Below are positions 18,110-27,295 of a stretch of DNA of 64,000 nt, one piece after another. Location of the stretch: contig JBGGOQ010000004.1 of the NCBI GenBank assembly GCA_041320695.1, forward strand, positions 86,289-150,288, given 5' to 3'. This DNA is from Caldicellulosiruptoraceae bacterium PP1. Lineage in GTDB: Bacteria > Bacillota > Thermoanaerobacteria > Caldicellulosiruptorales > Caldicellulosiruptoraceae. Position numbers and translations under genes: made by a program. The notes beneath the pieces were generated by a model. The model searched no databases and was not told where the DNA came from. It saw nothing but the letters and a program-made list of their open reading frames with translations. Numbering within the stretch: position 1 is the first letter of the stretch; every line of letters starts with the position of its first letter.

Positions 18110-19528
18110 ATGAAAGGCTTAAGGAAAAATATTGCATTTGTTGTTTTGGTAGTATTTTTATTAGCTACCATTGCTAATGCTGGTGTCATGATGCAAGGAT
18201 TTTATTGGGATGTTCCGGCAGGCGGGAATTGGTGGAATACAGTTGCTTCAAAAGCATCAGAACTAAAAAGTATGGCAGGGGGATATGGTATAAATAGAAT
18301 TTGGTTTCCACCTGCTTCTAAAGGGCAAGGAGGAGGCTACTCTATGGGGTATGATCCTCATGACTACTACGATTTAGGACAATATTATCAAGATGGAACA
18401 ACTGAAACAAGATTTGGCTCTCAATCAGAACTAAAATCAGCTATTTCAGCTTACAAAAATTTAGGAGTATCTGTAACAGCAGATATTGTGCTTAATCATC
18501 GTTCTGGTGGTGCAAGTGAGTATAACCCTAAATTAGGCTACAACACCTGGACAAATTTTACAAATACAGCCAGTGGTAAAGCACAATGGAATTGGGATTC
18601 TTTTCACCCTAATGATTACTGCCAAGCTGATGAAGGAACTTTTGCTGGTTTCCCTGATGTTTGTTATTCAGCAGGTTCAGCATACAATGATATGAAAACA
18701 TGGATGAGCTGGCTTAAAAATTCAACAAATGCTGGATTTGATAGCTGGAGATACGATTATGTAAAAGGATTTGGGCCATGGGTTGTAAAAGATTTTAATG
18801 CAGCTACAAGCCCAACATTTAGTGTTGGAGAATATTGGGATTCAAATACTTCTACATTAGATTGGTGGACAAGTCAAAGTGGTGCTTCAGCATTTGATTT
18901 TGCTCTTTATTATACGTTAAAGGACATTTGTAATAACACAAGTGGTGGTGGATATTTACCAAATGTTTTTGATTATTCAAAAAGTTATGCCGCAAAAAAT
19001 CCTTTTAAAGCAGTTACTTTTGTGGCAAACCATGATACTGATGAAATTGTAAGTGACAAAATGATGGCTTATGCATTTATACTAACTTACCAAGGATATC
19101 CAACTATATTTTGGAAAGACTATTATGATTATGGACTTGCAACAGGTGGTGGAGCTGCACCTACACAATGGGGCAATGGAATTAAGCAACTTGTTTGGGT
19201 AAGAGAAAAATTAGGTGGTGGTAGTCCAAACATTGAAATACTTAAAAGCAATGATGGAGATGTAATTATTTATGGTAGTAAAGGTTATTCAACATCTAGT
19301 CCTGGTTACATTGTTGTAATAAATGATAACCCAACGTCATGGAAAGGTGCTTGGGTACAGACAGCAAATAGCTACCTTAAGAATAAAACACTTAAAGCAT
19401 ATGCTTTTTCTTCAACTGTTAGTGGTCAAAATTATCAACCACAGAGTAAATATTGTGATAGCAATGGTTGGGTTGAAGTTTGGGCACCTCCTAGAGGATA
19501 TGCTGTATATTCAGTTGATGGATTATAA
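18110..19528 (+). CDS. Secreted GH13 alpha-amylase of archaeal (Thermococcales-like) type
   Basis: Hydrolyses alpha-1,4 bonds in starch outside the cell. It has 472 residues with a signal peptide of about 24 residues, then MMQGFYWDVPAGGNWWNTV, the start typical of Pyrococcus/Thermococcus alpha-amylases (GH13_7). Catalytic regions: I DIVLNH (125-130), II WRYDYVKG with nucleophile D216, III VGEYWD with acid/base E241, IV FVANHDTD with D309. The stretches ASGK..., GFPDVC, DPFKAVTFVANHDTD-like NPFKAVTFVANHDTD and AYAFILTYQGYPTIF also parallel archaeal enzymes. No SLH or added binding module is present, so it should be freely secreted. AGGAGG at 18097-18102 precedes the ATG by 7 nt. A gene-end hairpin follows at 19543. 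Horizontal exchange with thermophilic archaea is an inference. Confidence 0.93.
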   Translation: MKGLRKNIAFVVLVVFLLATIANAGVMMQGFYWDVPAGGNWWNTVASKASELKSMAGGYGINRIWFPPASKGQGGGYSMGYDPHDYYDLGQYYQDGTTETRFGSQSELKSAISAYKNLGVSVTADIVLNHRSGGASEYNPKLGYNTWTNFTNTASGKAQWNWDSFHPNDYCQADEGTFAGFPDVCYSAGSAYNDMKTWMSWLKNSTNAGFDSWRYDYVKGFGPWVVKDFNAATSPTFSVGEYWDSNTSTLDWWTSQSGASAFDFALYYTLKDICNNTSGGGYLPNVFDYSKSYAAKNPFKAVTFVANHDTDEIVSDKMMAYAFILTYQGYPTIFWKDYYDYGLATGGGAAPTQWGNGIKQLVWVREKLGGGSPNIEILKSNDGDVIIYGSKGYSTSSPGYIVVINDNPTSWKGAWVQTANSYLKNKTLKAYAFSSTVSGQNYQPQSKYCDSNGWVEVWAPPRGYAVYSVDGL

Positions 19529-19542
19529 TATAAATATATAAA

Positions 19543-19566
19543 GGCAGTAAGGGAATCCTTACTGCC
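19543..19566 (+). terminator. Gene-end hairpin after amylase (weak terminator)
   Basis: A perfect 10-bp stem, GGCAGTAAGG (19543-19552) with CCTTACTGCC (19557-19566), loop GAAT. It is followed by ATTTAAAT rather than a solid T run, so termination may be partial. Confidence 0.6.
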
Positions 19567-19613
19567 ATTTAAATAATTCAATTCTTTTAGAATAGAAGGA
19601 GAATAAAATATAG

Positions 19614-20726
19614 ATGAAAAAAAGAATAATTATTTTATTTTTAACTTTTCTTATAATTTTTATATTTATTTTATTACAATTAAATTATATTAATATAAAA
19701 TATAATAAAGAAGGAATACAGGTAAATAAAGAAATAATTACATATATACCTAATGTTAAAAATGATAAATACTTAACATTAAATGGAAATAAATTAATAG
19801 TAAATAATCGAGGAGTTCAGCTGATTGCAAGTTTAAAAGCACAACCACAGATTATGCAAAAGCCAGGATTGATATTAGATTTAATAATTACAAATTATAA
19901 TAATTTTTCTATTCAAATTGATTTGTTAAATATAAAGATTGGTAAGGAAAACAATGGAACATATATCACCTTTTATCCATCAATAAATAAATCACCAATA
20001 GTTAATATAAACCCAAAACAAAGTGTACGAGAGCAATTATTGTATTTTCCTATTAATAATGAGCTACAAAATATTACACATGCATATTTAGGAGACCTTT
20101 TAAAAACGTATATACTTGACATTAAAAATTTAAGGATTAATAGCTTAGTGATTACTAACAGAGATATAAAATTTACTGCTAATAAAGAACAGTATGAAGA
20201 GTATATAAAAAAATATTCAAAAAATAACAAATTTGTTGATTATCAATATAAACTTGATAATAAACTTTTAGATACCTTAAAAACATTAGGGTATAAAATA
20301 TATTCAGATATAACAGGTCTTACTATTATGAATAAAGAAGGTGTTGTTCTAAATATAAATCTTTTTAAGGATAATGATAAGACATACTTAAAATTAAAGA
20401 TACTAAATAAAGCTGGATTTTATGAGCAAGATGAAAAAGAATTTAAAGTGATTGATTTAATAATAAACATTAAAAAAATAATACTGTTTGATGATAAAAA
20501 TAGATATATTTGTGCTAATAACTTCAACCAATTAAAAGCAAATAATACTAAAAATATTATTAATAAAGATACCTATATATTATATGGTTCGGAGAAATTT
20601 GAATGGATTTTAGAGTATCCATATATTAATAAAGCTCAAATTTATTTGGATTTAAGAGGAATTACTTTTAAACAGGGTGGTGGCTCATTTTTATCAATCC
20701 CTTTAGAATTTGTTCTACAAAAATAA
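19614..20726 (+). CDS. Uncharacterised membrane-anchored extracytoplasmic protein
   Basis: Not recognised. It has 370 residues. An N-terminal hydrophobic segment (MKKRIIILFLTFLIIFIFILLQ) without a lipobox or clear cleavage site suggests an N-terminal anchor with the rest outside. Residues ~50-190 look like a beta-rich domain (LNGNKLIVNNRGVQLIASL...); ~190-300 is mixed. There are no SLH, CBM or enzyme motifs. AAGGAG at 19596-19601 is 12 nt before the ATG. It lies between the amylase and an S-layer paralogue, about 75 bp from the latter, so a role in surface assembly or sensing for the island is possible but unproven. Confidence 0.65.
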   Translation: MKKRIIILFLTFLIIFIFILLQLNYINIKYNKEGIQVNKEIITYIPNVKNDKYLTLNGNKLIVNNRGVQLIASLKAQPQIMQKPGLILDLIITNYNNFSIQIDLLNIKIGKENNGTYITFYPSINKSPIVNINPKQSVREQLLYFPINNELQNITHAYLGDLLKTYILDIKNLRINSLVITNRDIKFTANKEQYEEYIKKYSKNNKFVDYQYKLDNKLLDTLKTLGYKIYSDITGLTIMNKEGVVLNINLFKDNDKTYLKLKILNKAGFYEQDEKEFKVIDLIINIKKIILFDDKNRYICANNFNQLKANNTKNIINKDTYILYGSEKFEWILEYPYINKAQIYLDLRGITFKQGGGSFLSIPLEFVLQK

Positions 20727-20802
20727 AGTATCTGTAACTTTAACATAAAAAATGCTACAATATTATTAACAGAATTTGAAGTAGGAGGATACAATAAGTT
20801 CA

Positions 20803-23800
20803 ATGGGGAGAAGAATAATAAGCACGTTTATTGCCTTAAATTTTATTTTGATTGTACTACTTACAAATATAAATGTAGCATTCTCACAAACACCTCAAGA
20901 TACTATCAATAATGCCGCACAGATACTAAAAACTAAAGGGGTATTATCGGGTGATTCGAAAGGGAATCTTAATTTGGACAAGCCACTAAAAAGGTCAGAG
21001 ATTTCAAAGATAATGGTAGCTGTTTTGGGTAAATCTTCATTAGCTGATACTTTGAAAAATACAGGTAAATCATCATTCAAGGATATAAAATCTACACATT
21101 GGGCGTTGGGATACATTGAGGCAGCAAAGATGTTAAACATTATTAACGGATTTACTGATGGCACTTTTAAGCCAGAAGACTATCTAAAAACTGAGCAGCT
21201 TGTTTCAATAATTGTTAGGGCTTTAGGATATAAAGATAGTGACTTAATTGGAAAATGGCCATTAAACTACATAAACAAAGGTTATGATTTGGGGTTATAC
21301 AAAGGTATTGAAGAAACAATTGATGTTGGAGCAAATGTTACTCGTGGACAAACTGCAGCAATGATTTATAATGCCTTTTATGCAAAGGAATATGAGGACG
21401 AAAATCCAATATCAATTCAAAACCCAAGCTCTACTGAAGTAGTTATAAAGTTTGATAAAGATGTTAAAGGACTAGATAAATCTAATTTTACTATTGACAA
21501 TAATTTAACAGTATTTGATGCAAATTATCAAGATAACAATAAATCTATTGTTGTTCTTAAAACGAGTGAACAAACTGCAAACATTGTATATAAATTAAGC
21601 TATAAAGGAAAGCAAACCAAACTTACATTTATAGGCAAAGAATCTCCTTTCGATATATATGGTTCAATAAGTTCAGATAGTTTAAAAAGAATAAATGTAA
21701 GTTTTACAAAGCCGATAAACAAAACATCAATTGATTCTGATTCAGTAAAGATTTTTATAAATGACAATGAAGATATAACTTGTAAGAGGGCTTTATCACA
21801 AGATGGTAAAATGCTTACACTTGTATTAACAAATAAGGCAAATCAGAGTGATAATATAAAGATAATGCTTAATAATATAAAAAGTACTGATGGCAAGACA
21901 TTAACAACGCAAAGAACATTTACTCTTATGGATACAGTTCAGCCAAAGGTTATTGAGGTTAAGGTTATAAACAGCAAAAAGCTAAGGATATATTTTAATG
22001 AGCCAATGCAAGTAAACACAAATGGATATTATAAGATATCAGATAGGAACAATATTTCTGCTGAGATAAAGATAGATTCACAATATGTTTATTCAAAGAT
22101 TACTTCAGTTGATGAAGAAAACGCTATTGACATTGAGAATTATTCTGTTCTAGCTGATGGGTCTCATACTCTTGAGATTACAGAGGCTAAAGACTATGCA
22201 AATTATAGAATGATAGATTATAAAACTACAATTACTACTGTTTTAGACAAAAATCCACCAAAAGCTATTGGCACAGAAATAGTCTCTAATAATAAGGTAA
22301 GGATAACATTTGATGAGGAAATAAACTCAATAAATGGAATCCCGGAGGGAGAATTTGAAATTCTGCAAGCAGGCGATAATACAAACTTAGCAACCAATGC
22401 TACAAAGGCACTTTACAATGAAAAAACAATAGAAGTTACATTTGTTCAAGGAAATAAATTTGATGTTCGTTCTATTGCAGGTGTTGATATAAAATATAGA
22501 AATGTTAGGGATCTAATTGGTAACATTAATACAAACTGGCAGGTAATAAGTACAAAAGCTCAAGATGATACAACAAAGCCTCAAGTTAAATACGTTGAGG
22601 TTCTCGAAGGAAATACTTTAAAAGTTGTATTCTCAAAAGCTGTTGATGCAAAAGATAAGAATTTATTATTTAAGCTATATAAAGAGGATGCTTTAAACGT
22701 TGTTGAAAATGCAGCTAAAAGTATAGTTAGTATTGATGGTAATTATCCATCTGATACTTACCTTGTTGAATTTGATTCACTTTCAAATATTAATTCAGGT
22801 AGATTTGTATTAAAAATTTCAGGGCTGAAAGATACCTCAATTAGGGAAAACATTATAGATGATTATCAAACGGTTATTGTAGCAAAGGATTCACAACCAC
22901 CATTAATTGTTGGAGCTATTTCAAAATATGATAGCCAATCAGATAGTGACAGAATAGAGGTTGTTTTTTCAGAGCCTATGGATACTACACTGCTTCAAAG
23001 CCTAAGTAGTTATTTCGTAGGTAATGGAAGTGCAACAGTTCCACTATCAACAGTTAAGGGAGCAAAAGTAGAAACAATATCTGCTAATCAACAAAAGATA
23101 GTGTTACTTGTTCCAAAAGCAGATGATACAACACCAAATAAATGGAGCCAAACAGGAGGTATTGTGGATAAGATTGCTGCTCCCACCCTTAAAGATAAGG
23201 CTGGTAATATTTTAGCAAATGCTACAATTAGTACACCATATACAATTACAGCTAATTATCAAACAATGACACCAGCAGATATAGAGGTAAAAGCTATTGA
23301 CAAAAATACAATTATAATAAAAGCATTAAATGGAAAAGCATTCAGCCAAGTTAATCCAAATGGAATAATGTTCAGAAATGCATATGCTAATACTGAATTG
23401 AACAATAATGCTGATAATGATAAAATAGTCAACCTTAATATCTCATATGCAGAATTAAGCCAAGATAAAACACAGATTACTTTAAAAACAATAAATTCTT
23501 TAACATCTGACGCAAAAGCTGACTCAAATGATAGTGGAGTTGACCCTGAACCACTTAAATTTTATTTGCTCGAGGGTGCTTTAAAGGATCAGTTTGAACA
23601 AAATATAAGTATTCCTCCAACATTAGATGTTAATTTCTATCCATCAATAAGGTTATTAGATGGAATAAGTGCAAATCAAAAAGATATTTCAGTAGGTACT
23701 GATGCAAGCTCTGACACAATTATAATCTCATTTGATGAAAATGTAACACTTATTGATGGTATAACAAATACAGTTCTTGCAGCAGGTATAGATATTAAAG

Positions 23801-24273
23801 ATGGCAACTTAACCTTGATTCCTGAGCTTGACTACACTGCATATATCCAAAATGGTAACATATTTATTAAGGTAATTAAACCCAACGTTGTTGATAAAAC
23901 TCTAACAATTGAAATAAAGCGTCCTGACTTAATTGTTGACAGTAGCGGGAATCCAGTTATTCCTTCAAAAGCTACACAAGTAGCTCATGTTACAGAAAGA
24001 ATAAAACCAGTAGCAAATGCAGAATTTTATTCAAATGATTTAAAGAAAGTAAAGATAACATTTAGTGAACCAATGGATGCGAATACACTGATAAAAAATA
24101 ATTTTTCATGTGTTGCTGGTGGCAACATTGTGAACTTTGTAAAATCATCAGATAATAGATGGGTTGAGATTACGTTTACCAATAATTTGAATGCAGGAGC
24201 AGTTATACTTTTAAATCAAAATATTAAAGATTTAGCTGGTAATTCAATTTCAAATACAAGCATTACAAAGTAA
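20803..24273 (+). CDS. Third S-layer paralogue, SLH plus SbsA-type Ig domains
   Basis: A 1156-residue secreted surface protein. A signal peptide (ends NVAFSQ, ~28-29) is followed by three SLH modules (~32-200: AQILKTKGVLSGDSKGNL, FKDIKSTHWALGYIEAAKMLNIINGFTDGTFKPE, WPLNYINKGYDLGLYKG), then serial beta-sandwich domains with IYFNEPMQ, ITFDEEI, VVFSKAV, VVFSEPMD and ITFSEPMD, the SbsA Ig-like pattern. It is longer and more diverged than the tandem pair at the left edge; its codon use is less biased, suggesting lower expression. The AGGAGG-like site (20783-20789) is 14 nt from the ATG, which is long, so an unusual upstream start (ATA at 20794) cannot be ruled out. A strong terminator follows. Confidence 0.9.
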   Translation: MGRRIISTFIALNFILIVLLTNINVAFSQTPQDTINNAAQILKTKGVLSGDSKGNLNLDKPLKRSEISKIMVAVLGKSSLADTLKNTGKSSFKDIKSTHWALGYIEAAKMLNIINGFTDGTFKPEDYLKTEQLVSIIVRALGYKDSDLIGKWPLNYINKGYDLGLYKGIEETIDVGANVTRGQTAAMIYNAFYAKEYEDENPISIQNPSSTEVVIKFDKDVKGLDKSNFTIDNNLTVFDANYQDNNKSIVVLKTSEQTANIVYKLSYKGKQTKLTFIGKESPFDIYGSISSDSLKRINVSFTKPINKTSIDSDSVKIFINDNEDITCKRALSQDGKMLTLVLTNKANQSDNIKIMLNNIKSTDGKTLTTQRTFTLMDTVQPKVIEVKVINSKKLRIYFNEPMQVNTNGYYKISDRNNISAEIKIDSQYVYSKITSVDEENAIDIENYSVLADGSHTLEITEAKDYANYRMIDYKTTITTVLDKNPPKAIGTEIVSNNKVRITFDEEINSINGIPEGEFEILQAGDNTNLATNATKALYNEKTIEVTFVQGNKFDVRSIAGVDIKYRNVRDLIGNINTNWQVISTKAQDDTTKPQVKYVEVLEGNTLKVVFSKAVDAKDKNLLFKLYKEDALNVVENAAKSIVSIDGNYPSDTYLVEFDSLSNINSGRFVLKISGLKDTSIRENIIDDYQTVIVAKDSQPPLIVGAISKYDSQSDSDRIEVVFSEPMDTTLLQSLSSYFVGNGSATVPLSTVKGAKVETISANQQKIVLLVPKADDTTPNKWSQTGGIVDKIAAPTLKDKAGNILANATISTPYTITANYQTMTPADIEVKAIDKNTIIIKALNGKAFSQVNPNGIMFRNAYANTELNNNADNDKIVNLNISYAELSQDKTQITLKTINSLTSDAKADSNDSGVDPEPLKFYLLEGALKDQFEQNISIPPTLDVNFYPSIRLLDGISANQKDISVGTDASSDTIIISFDENVTLIDGITNTVLAAGIDIKDGNLTLIPELDYTAYIQNGNIFIKVIKPNVVDKTLTIEIKRPDLIVDSSGNPVIPSKATQVAHVTERIKPVANAEFYSNDLKKVKITFSEPMDANTLIKNNFSCVAGGNIVNFVKSSDNRWVEITFTNNLNAGAVILLNQNIKDLAGNSISNTSITK

Positions 24274-24300
24274 GCATAAATTCTCAAAAACCAAAATATA

Positions 24301-24347
24301 GGGACGGCTCTAATGGTTTCAATATTGAGCCGTCCCATAATTTTTTT
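24301..24347 (+). terminator. Rho-independent terminator after third S-layer gene
   Basis: A perfect 10-bp GC-rich stem, GGGACGGCTC (24301-24310) with GAGCCGTCCC (24327-24336), followed by ATAA and seven T. It closes the S-layer/starch region. Confidence 0.9.
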
Positions 24348-24348
24348 A

Positions 24349-24459
24349 TTAATACTCAATTTCAATAGATTTATGATTTATATATTTTTTTAGTTTATCT
24401 GGAGAGGCTATATCGAATAATAATGGTATTTCATCAACAAAAGTTGTATAACAATACAT
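24349..24459 (-). pseudogene. Short open frame, possible gene remnant
   Basis: A 36-residue frame ending IASPDKLKKYINHKSIEIEY reads like ordinary protein rather than random AT-rich translation, and its stop lies directly against the terminator at 24301. No Shine-Dalgarno precedes it. It may be the 3' end of a lost gene or a small unannotated protein; the family is not recognised. Confidence 0.25.
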
Positions 24460-24615
24460 TGTAATTAACATAATAATTTAATATAGTATTATTCCTTAAA
24501 ATATATATGATTATTAAAATTATTAACAAATTATTCAAAAAGAATTTACAAACTATTTATATAATTAATTTATAATGAAACAAGAATATAACAATATATT
24601 GGAGGGTAAGCATAA

Positions 24616-26592
24616 ATGAGTGAGATAACAAGTACTAAAAAGATTAAATCTGTCAAATCTCCATTTCTAAAAAGGAAATTCATATTCATTATTTTAGCCG
24701 TAGTAATTATCATAGCAGCTATTTTTACTGTAAATTATTATTTAAAGTCTAAAGCTACAAAACAAACATCAACTCAAACTCAAAGAACTGCACAAGCTTT
24801 CAAAGGAAGTATAAAGGTATCAGTTTCTGGTTCAGGTCCAATAAAATCAAATCAGACAGTGGATATTACATCAACAGTAAGCTCAACAGTTACAAATGTT
24901 TTTAAGAAAGATGGGGATAGAGTAAAAAAAGGTGATGTTATTGTTGAACTTGAAAGTTCTTCACAACAAGATAAAATTGATTCAATTCAATCTCAGATTG
25001 ATGACCTTGAGTCAACTCAACAGGATATCCTTGACAGTATAAAGGACCTTAACATATTAGCCCCAATATCTGGATACATAACAAATGTTAACTTAAATGT
25101 CGGCGACAAAGTAACAAAAGGTATGAATGTGTTCACAATTATTGATGAATCCTCTTTAAAAACTACTCTTCAATTTAGCTCAACTGCATTTGGGAAAATA
25201 AAAGTAGGGCAAAAAGCAATTGTTAATATTCCAAGTGTTTCACAATCAATTGATGGACATATATCATATATAGGAAATAGAACATATACTACTGACAATG
25301 GCGGTGAGGTTTTTGACGTTGAAATAACTGTTAAAAATCCAGGTGCATTAAAAGAAGGAATGAATGCAAACGCTGAAGTTAATGTAAATCAAAAGACATT
25401 CACAAGTATTAGTGATGGCACTCTTGAATATGTAAACAAACAGATAGTAAAGGCAAAAACTGATGGTGATGTTATCGCCCTTAATGCAAGAAACAATCAA
25501 TTTGTAAATAAAGGGTCATTAATTATAAAGCTTTCTAATGATGACTTAGAAAAGCAAAGAAAACAAAATCAATCTAAGATAGATGACCTTTTAAATCAAA
25601 AGAAAGAAGCTATGGATGGATTAAAAGAATATAAAATTACTGCACCTTTTGATGGGGTAGTTACAAATATATCTGTAAAGAATGGAGATGATATAAAGCC
25701 ATCTCAAACAATATGCACTATATTTGATGATAAGAACTTAGTTTTTGATGTTGATATAGATGAACTTGATATAGAGAAGATAAAAATAGGGCAAGAGGTT
25801 AATGTTACATTAGATGCAATATCCTCTACTCAAGAAAATCCTTTAAAAGGTGTTGTAAAAGCAATTGCAATAGAAGGTAATACACAAAATGGTGTAACAA
25901 CCTATCCTGTTACAATTTCTATTAATGATAATAATAATATAAAGATAGGTATGAATGCAAATGCTGAAATAATAGTTAATGAAAAACAAGATGCTTTGCT
26001 TATCCCAATTGAAGCAATAAGAAAAATGGGTAATAGATATTTTGTATTTGTAAAATCAAATAATTCAGGCAGCCAAAATTCATCAGATTCAAACTTTTCC
26101 TCATGGCAAGGAAATGGAAATTTCCAAAGAAGATCTTGGTCAAATAATAATGATAATAACCAAAATTCAAATTCATCAAATAACGATTCTAACACAAATA
26201 ATAGAGGAACAAGTGGGCAATGGTCAAGTAATTCACAATATAGTAGTTCAGCAAATAGTTCAAGTAATAGAACAAATAGAAGACAGTTGTTATCAAGTTT
26301 AGGTGATTATTATAAAGGTGCTGTATTAAGGCCTATAGAGGTTGGAATAAATAATGACCAGTATATTGAAGTAATAAGTGGATTAAATGAAGGAGATGTT
26401 GTAATATTACCACCTCTTGCTACCAACTCAACAACACAGACAACTCAGCAAGGTATGGGGTTTGGTATAATGGGTGGATTTGGCGGTGGAAATCCTTCTG
26501 GCGAATTTAGAAGACAATCATCTGGCTATAACTTTGGAGGCTCTAATACAAGAAATAACTCATCAAATCAATCATCAAGTGGTAATAGGTAA
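24616..26592 (+). CDS. MacA/HlyD-type efflux adaptor with duplicated adaptor unit
   Basis: The membrane-fusion-type adaptor of an ABC exporter, acting on the outer face of the membrane. It has 658 residues with one N-terminal transmembrane anchor (~24-44). Two lipoyl/barrel adaptor units follow each other: the first around residues 60-270 (VTNVFKKDGDRVKKGDVIVELESS, LNILAPISGYITNVNLNVGDKVTKG) and the second around 270-480 (GDVIALNARNNQFVNKGSLIIKL, ITAPFDGVVTNISVKNGDDIKPSQTIC). Both contain a short coiled coil (QSQIDDLESTQQ; QNQSKIDDLLNQKKEA). A Ser/Asn/Gln low-complexity insert (~485-560) and a similar tail (from ~615) are unusual. GGAGGG is 9 nt from the ATG. It is followed at once by the ATPase and permease genes. 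The substrate is unknown; YknX-like export of peptides or stress factors is one possibility. Confidence 0.85.
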   Translation: MSEITSTKKIKSVKSPFLKRKFIFIILAVVIIIAAIFTVNYYLKSKATKQTSTQTQRTAQAFKGSIKVSVSGSGPIKSNQTVDITSTVSSTVTNVFKKDGDRVKKGDVIVELESSSQQDKIDSIQSQIDDLESTQQDILDSIKDLNILAPISGYITNVNLNVGDKVTKGMNVFTIIDESSLKTTLQFSSTAFGKIKVGQKAIVNIPSVSQSIDGHISYIGNRTYTTDNGGEVFDVEITVKNPGALKEGMNANAEVNVNQKTFTSISDGTLEYVNKQIVKAKTDGDVIALNARNNQFVNKGSLIIKLSNDDLEKQRKQNQSKIDDLLNQKKEAMDGLKEYKITAPFDGVVTNISVKNGDDIKPSQTICTIFDDKNLVFDVDIDELDIEKIKIGQEVNVTLDAISSTQENPLKGVVKAIAIEGNTQNGVTTYPVTISINDNNNIKIGMNANAEIIVNEKQDALLIPIEAIRKMGNRYFVFVKSNNSGSQNSSDSNFSSWQGNGNFQRRSWSNNNDNNQNSNSSNNDSNTNNRGTSGQWSSNSQYSSSANSSSNRTNRRQLLSSLGDYYKGAVLRPIEVGINNDQYIEVISGLNEGDVVILPPLATNSTTQTTQQGMGFGIMGGFGGGNPSGEFRRQSSGYNFGGSNTRNNSSNQSSSGNR

Positions 26593-26602
26593 AGGAATGG
26601 AA

Positions 26603-27295
26603 GTGAGGGAAATGATTGAGCTTTATGATATATACAAAATTTATAGAATGGGTAATAACGAGGTTAGGGCATTAAATGGTGTGACACTGAAAATTCAGAA
26701 GCATGAGTTTGCTGCAATTATTGGCCCATCAGGCTCTGGCAAATCTACACTTATGAATATTTTAGGTTGTCTTGACACACCAACCTCTGGTAAATATATC
26801 CTTGATGGCGAAGAGGTAAGTAAATTAAGTGATACAAAGCTTGCTGATATTAGAGTAAATAAAATAGGATTTGTATTTCAAAGTTTCAACCTAATACAAA
26901 AATTGACAGCAATAGAAAATGTAGAATTACCACTTATATATAAAGGTGTTCATTCAAAAGAAAGGCATTTAAGGGCTAGAGAAGCTTTAAAAATGGTGGG
27001 TTTAGAAGATAGAATCCATCATAAACCATTTGAACTATCAGGGGGACAACAGCAAAGGGTTGCTATTGCGAGAGCACTTGTTACAAATCCACCTATGATT
27101 TTAGCTGATGAGCCAACAGGCAATCTTGACTCAAAATCAGGGAAAGAGATTATGGCAATTTTAAAAGAGCTTCATGCAAATGGAAACACTATTGTATTAA
27201 TAACACATGATAATAATATTGCCGACCAAGCAAACAGAAAGATAAGAATTCAAGATGGGCAAATAATCGAAGACAAGGAGGTGCTTACAGTTTGA
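26603..27295 (+). CDS. ABC transporter ATPase, MacB/LolD type
   Basis: Powers the export system formed with its neighbours, on the cytoplasmic side of the membrane. About 230 residues: Walker [10 protein letters not shown] (41-49), Q-loop region [16 protein letters not shown], signature [15 protein letters not shown], Walker [13 protein letters not shown] and the H-loop histidine in LITHD. The start is uncertain: GTG at 26603 has AAAGGA 6 nt upstream, while ATG at 26597 and 26612 are badly spaced. The open frame reaches back to 26474 but that part overlaps the adaptor gene and is not coding. The stop overlaps the permease start (TTGA). Family use: macrolide, peptide and lipoprotein exporters. 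Confidence 0.9.
   Translation: MREMIELYDIYKIYRMGNNEVRALNGVTLKIQKHEFAAIIGPSGSGKSTLMNILGCLDTPTSGKYILDGEEVSKLSDTKLADIRVNKIGFVFQSFNLIQKLTAIENVELPLIYKGVHSKERHLRAREALKMVGLEDRIHHKPFELSGGQQQRVAIARALVTNPPMILADEPTGNLDSKSGKEIMAILKELHANGNTIVLITHDNNIADQANRKIRIQDGQIIEDKEVLTV

Larger units (their letters stand above)
24274..24615. other. Intergenic region between S-layer gene and efflux operon
   Basis: It holds the terminator at 24301-24347, a 36-codon minus-strand open frame (24349-24459) and an AT-rich stretch before the adaptor gene. TATAAT occurs at 24560 and 24571 but without a well-spaced -35 (TTTACA at 24545 is 20 bp from the second), so no promoter is called firmly. Confidence 0.5.

Noticed and set aside
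20733..20761. Promoter before the third S-layer gene (TGTAAC, 17 bp, TACAAT)
   Set aside because: The -35 is a poor match, and the WalR-box resemblance of TGTAAC...CATAAA has two mismatches in the second half.
24545..24576. Promoter before the efflux adaptor (TTTACA with TATAAT)
   Set aside because: The spacer is 20 bp and other TATAAT-like strings abound in this AT-rich stretch.
26474..26602. Extension of the ATPase frame upstream of 26603
   Set aside because: It overlaps the adaptor gene in another frame, gives a sequence unlike ABC ATPases and has no ribosome binding site.
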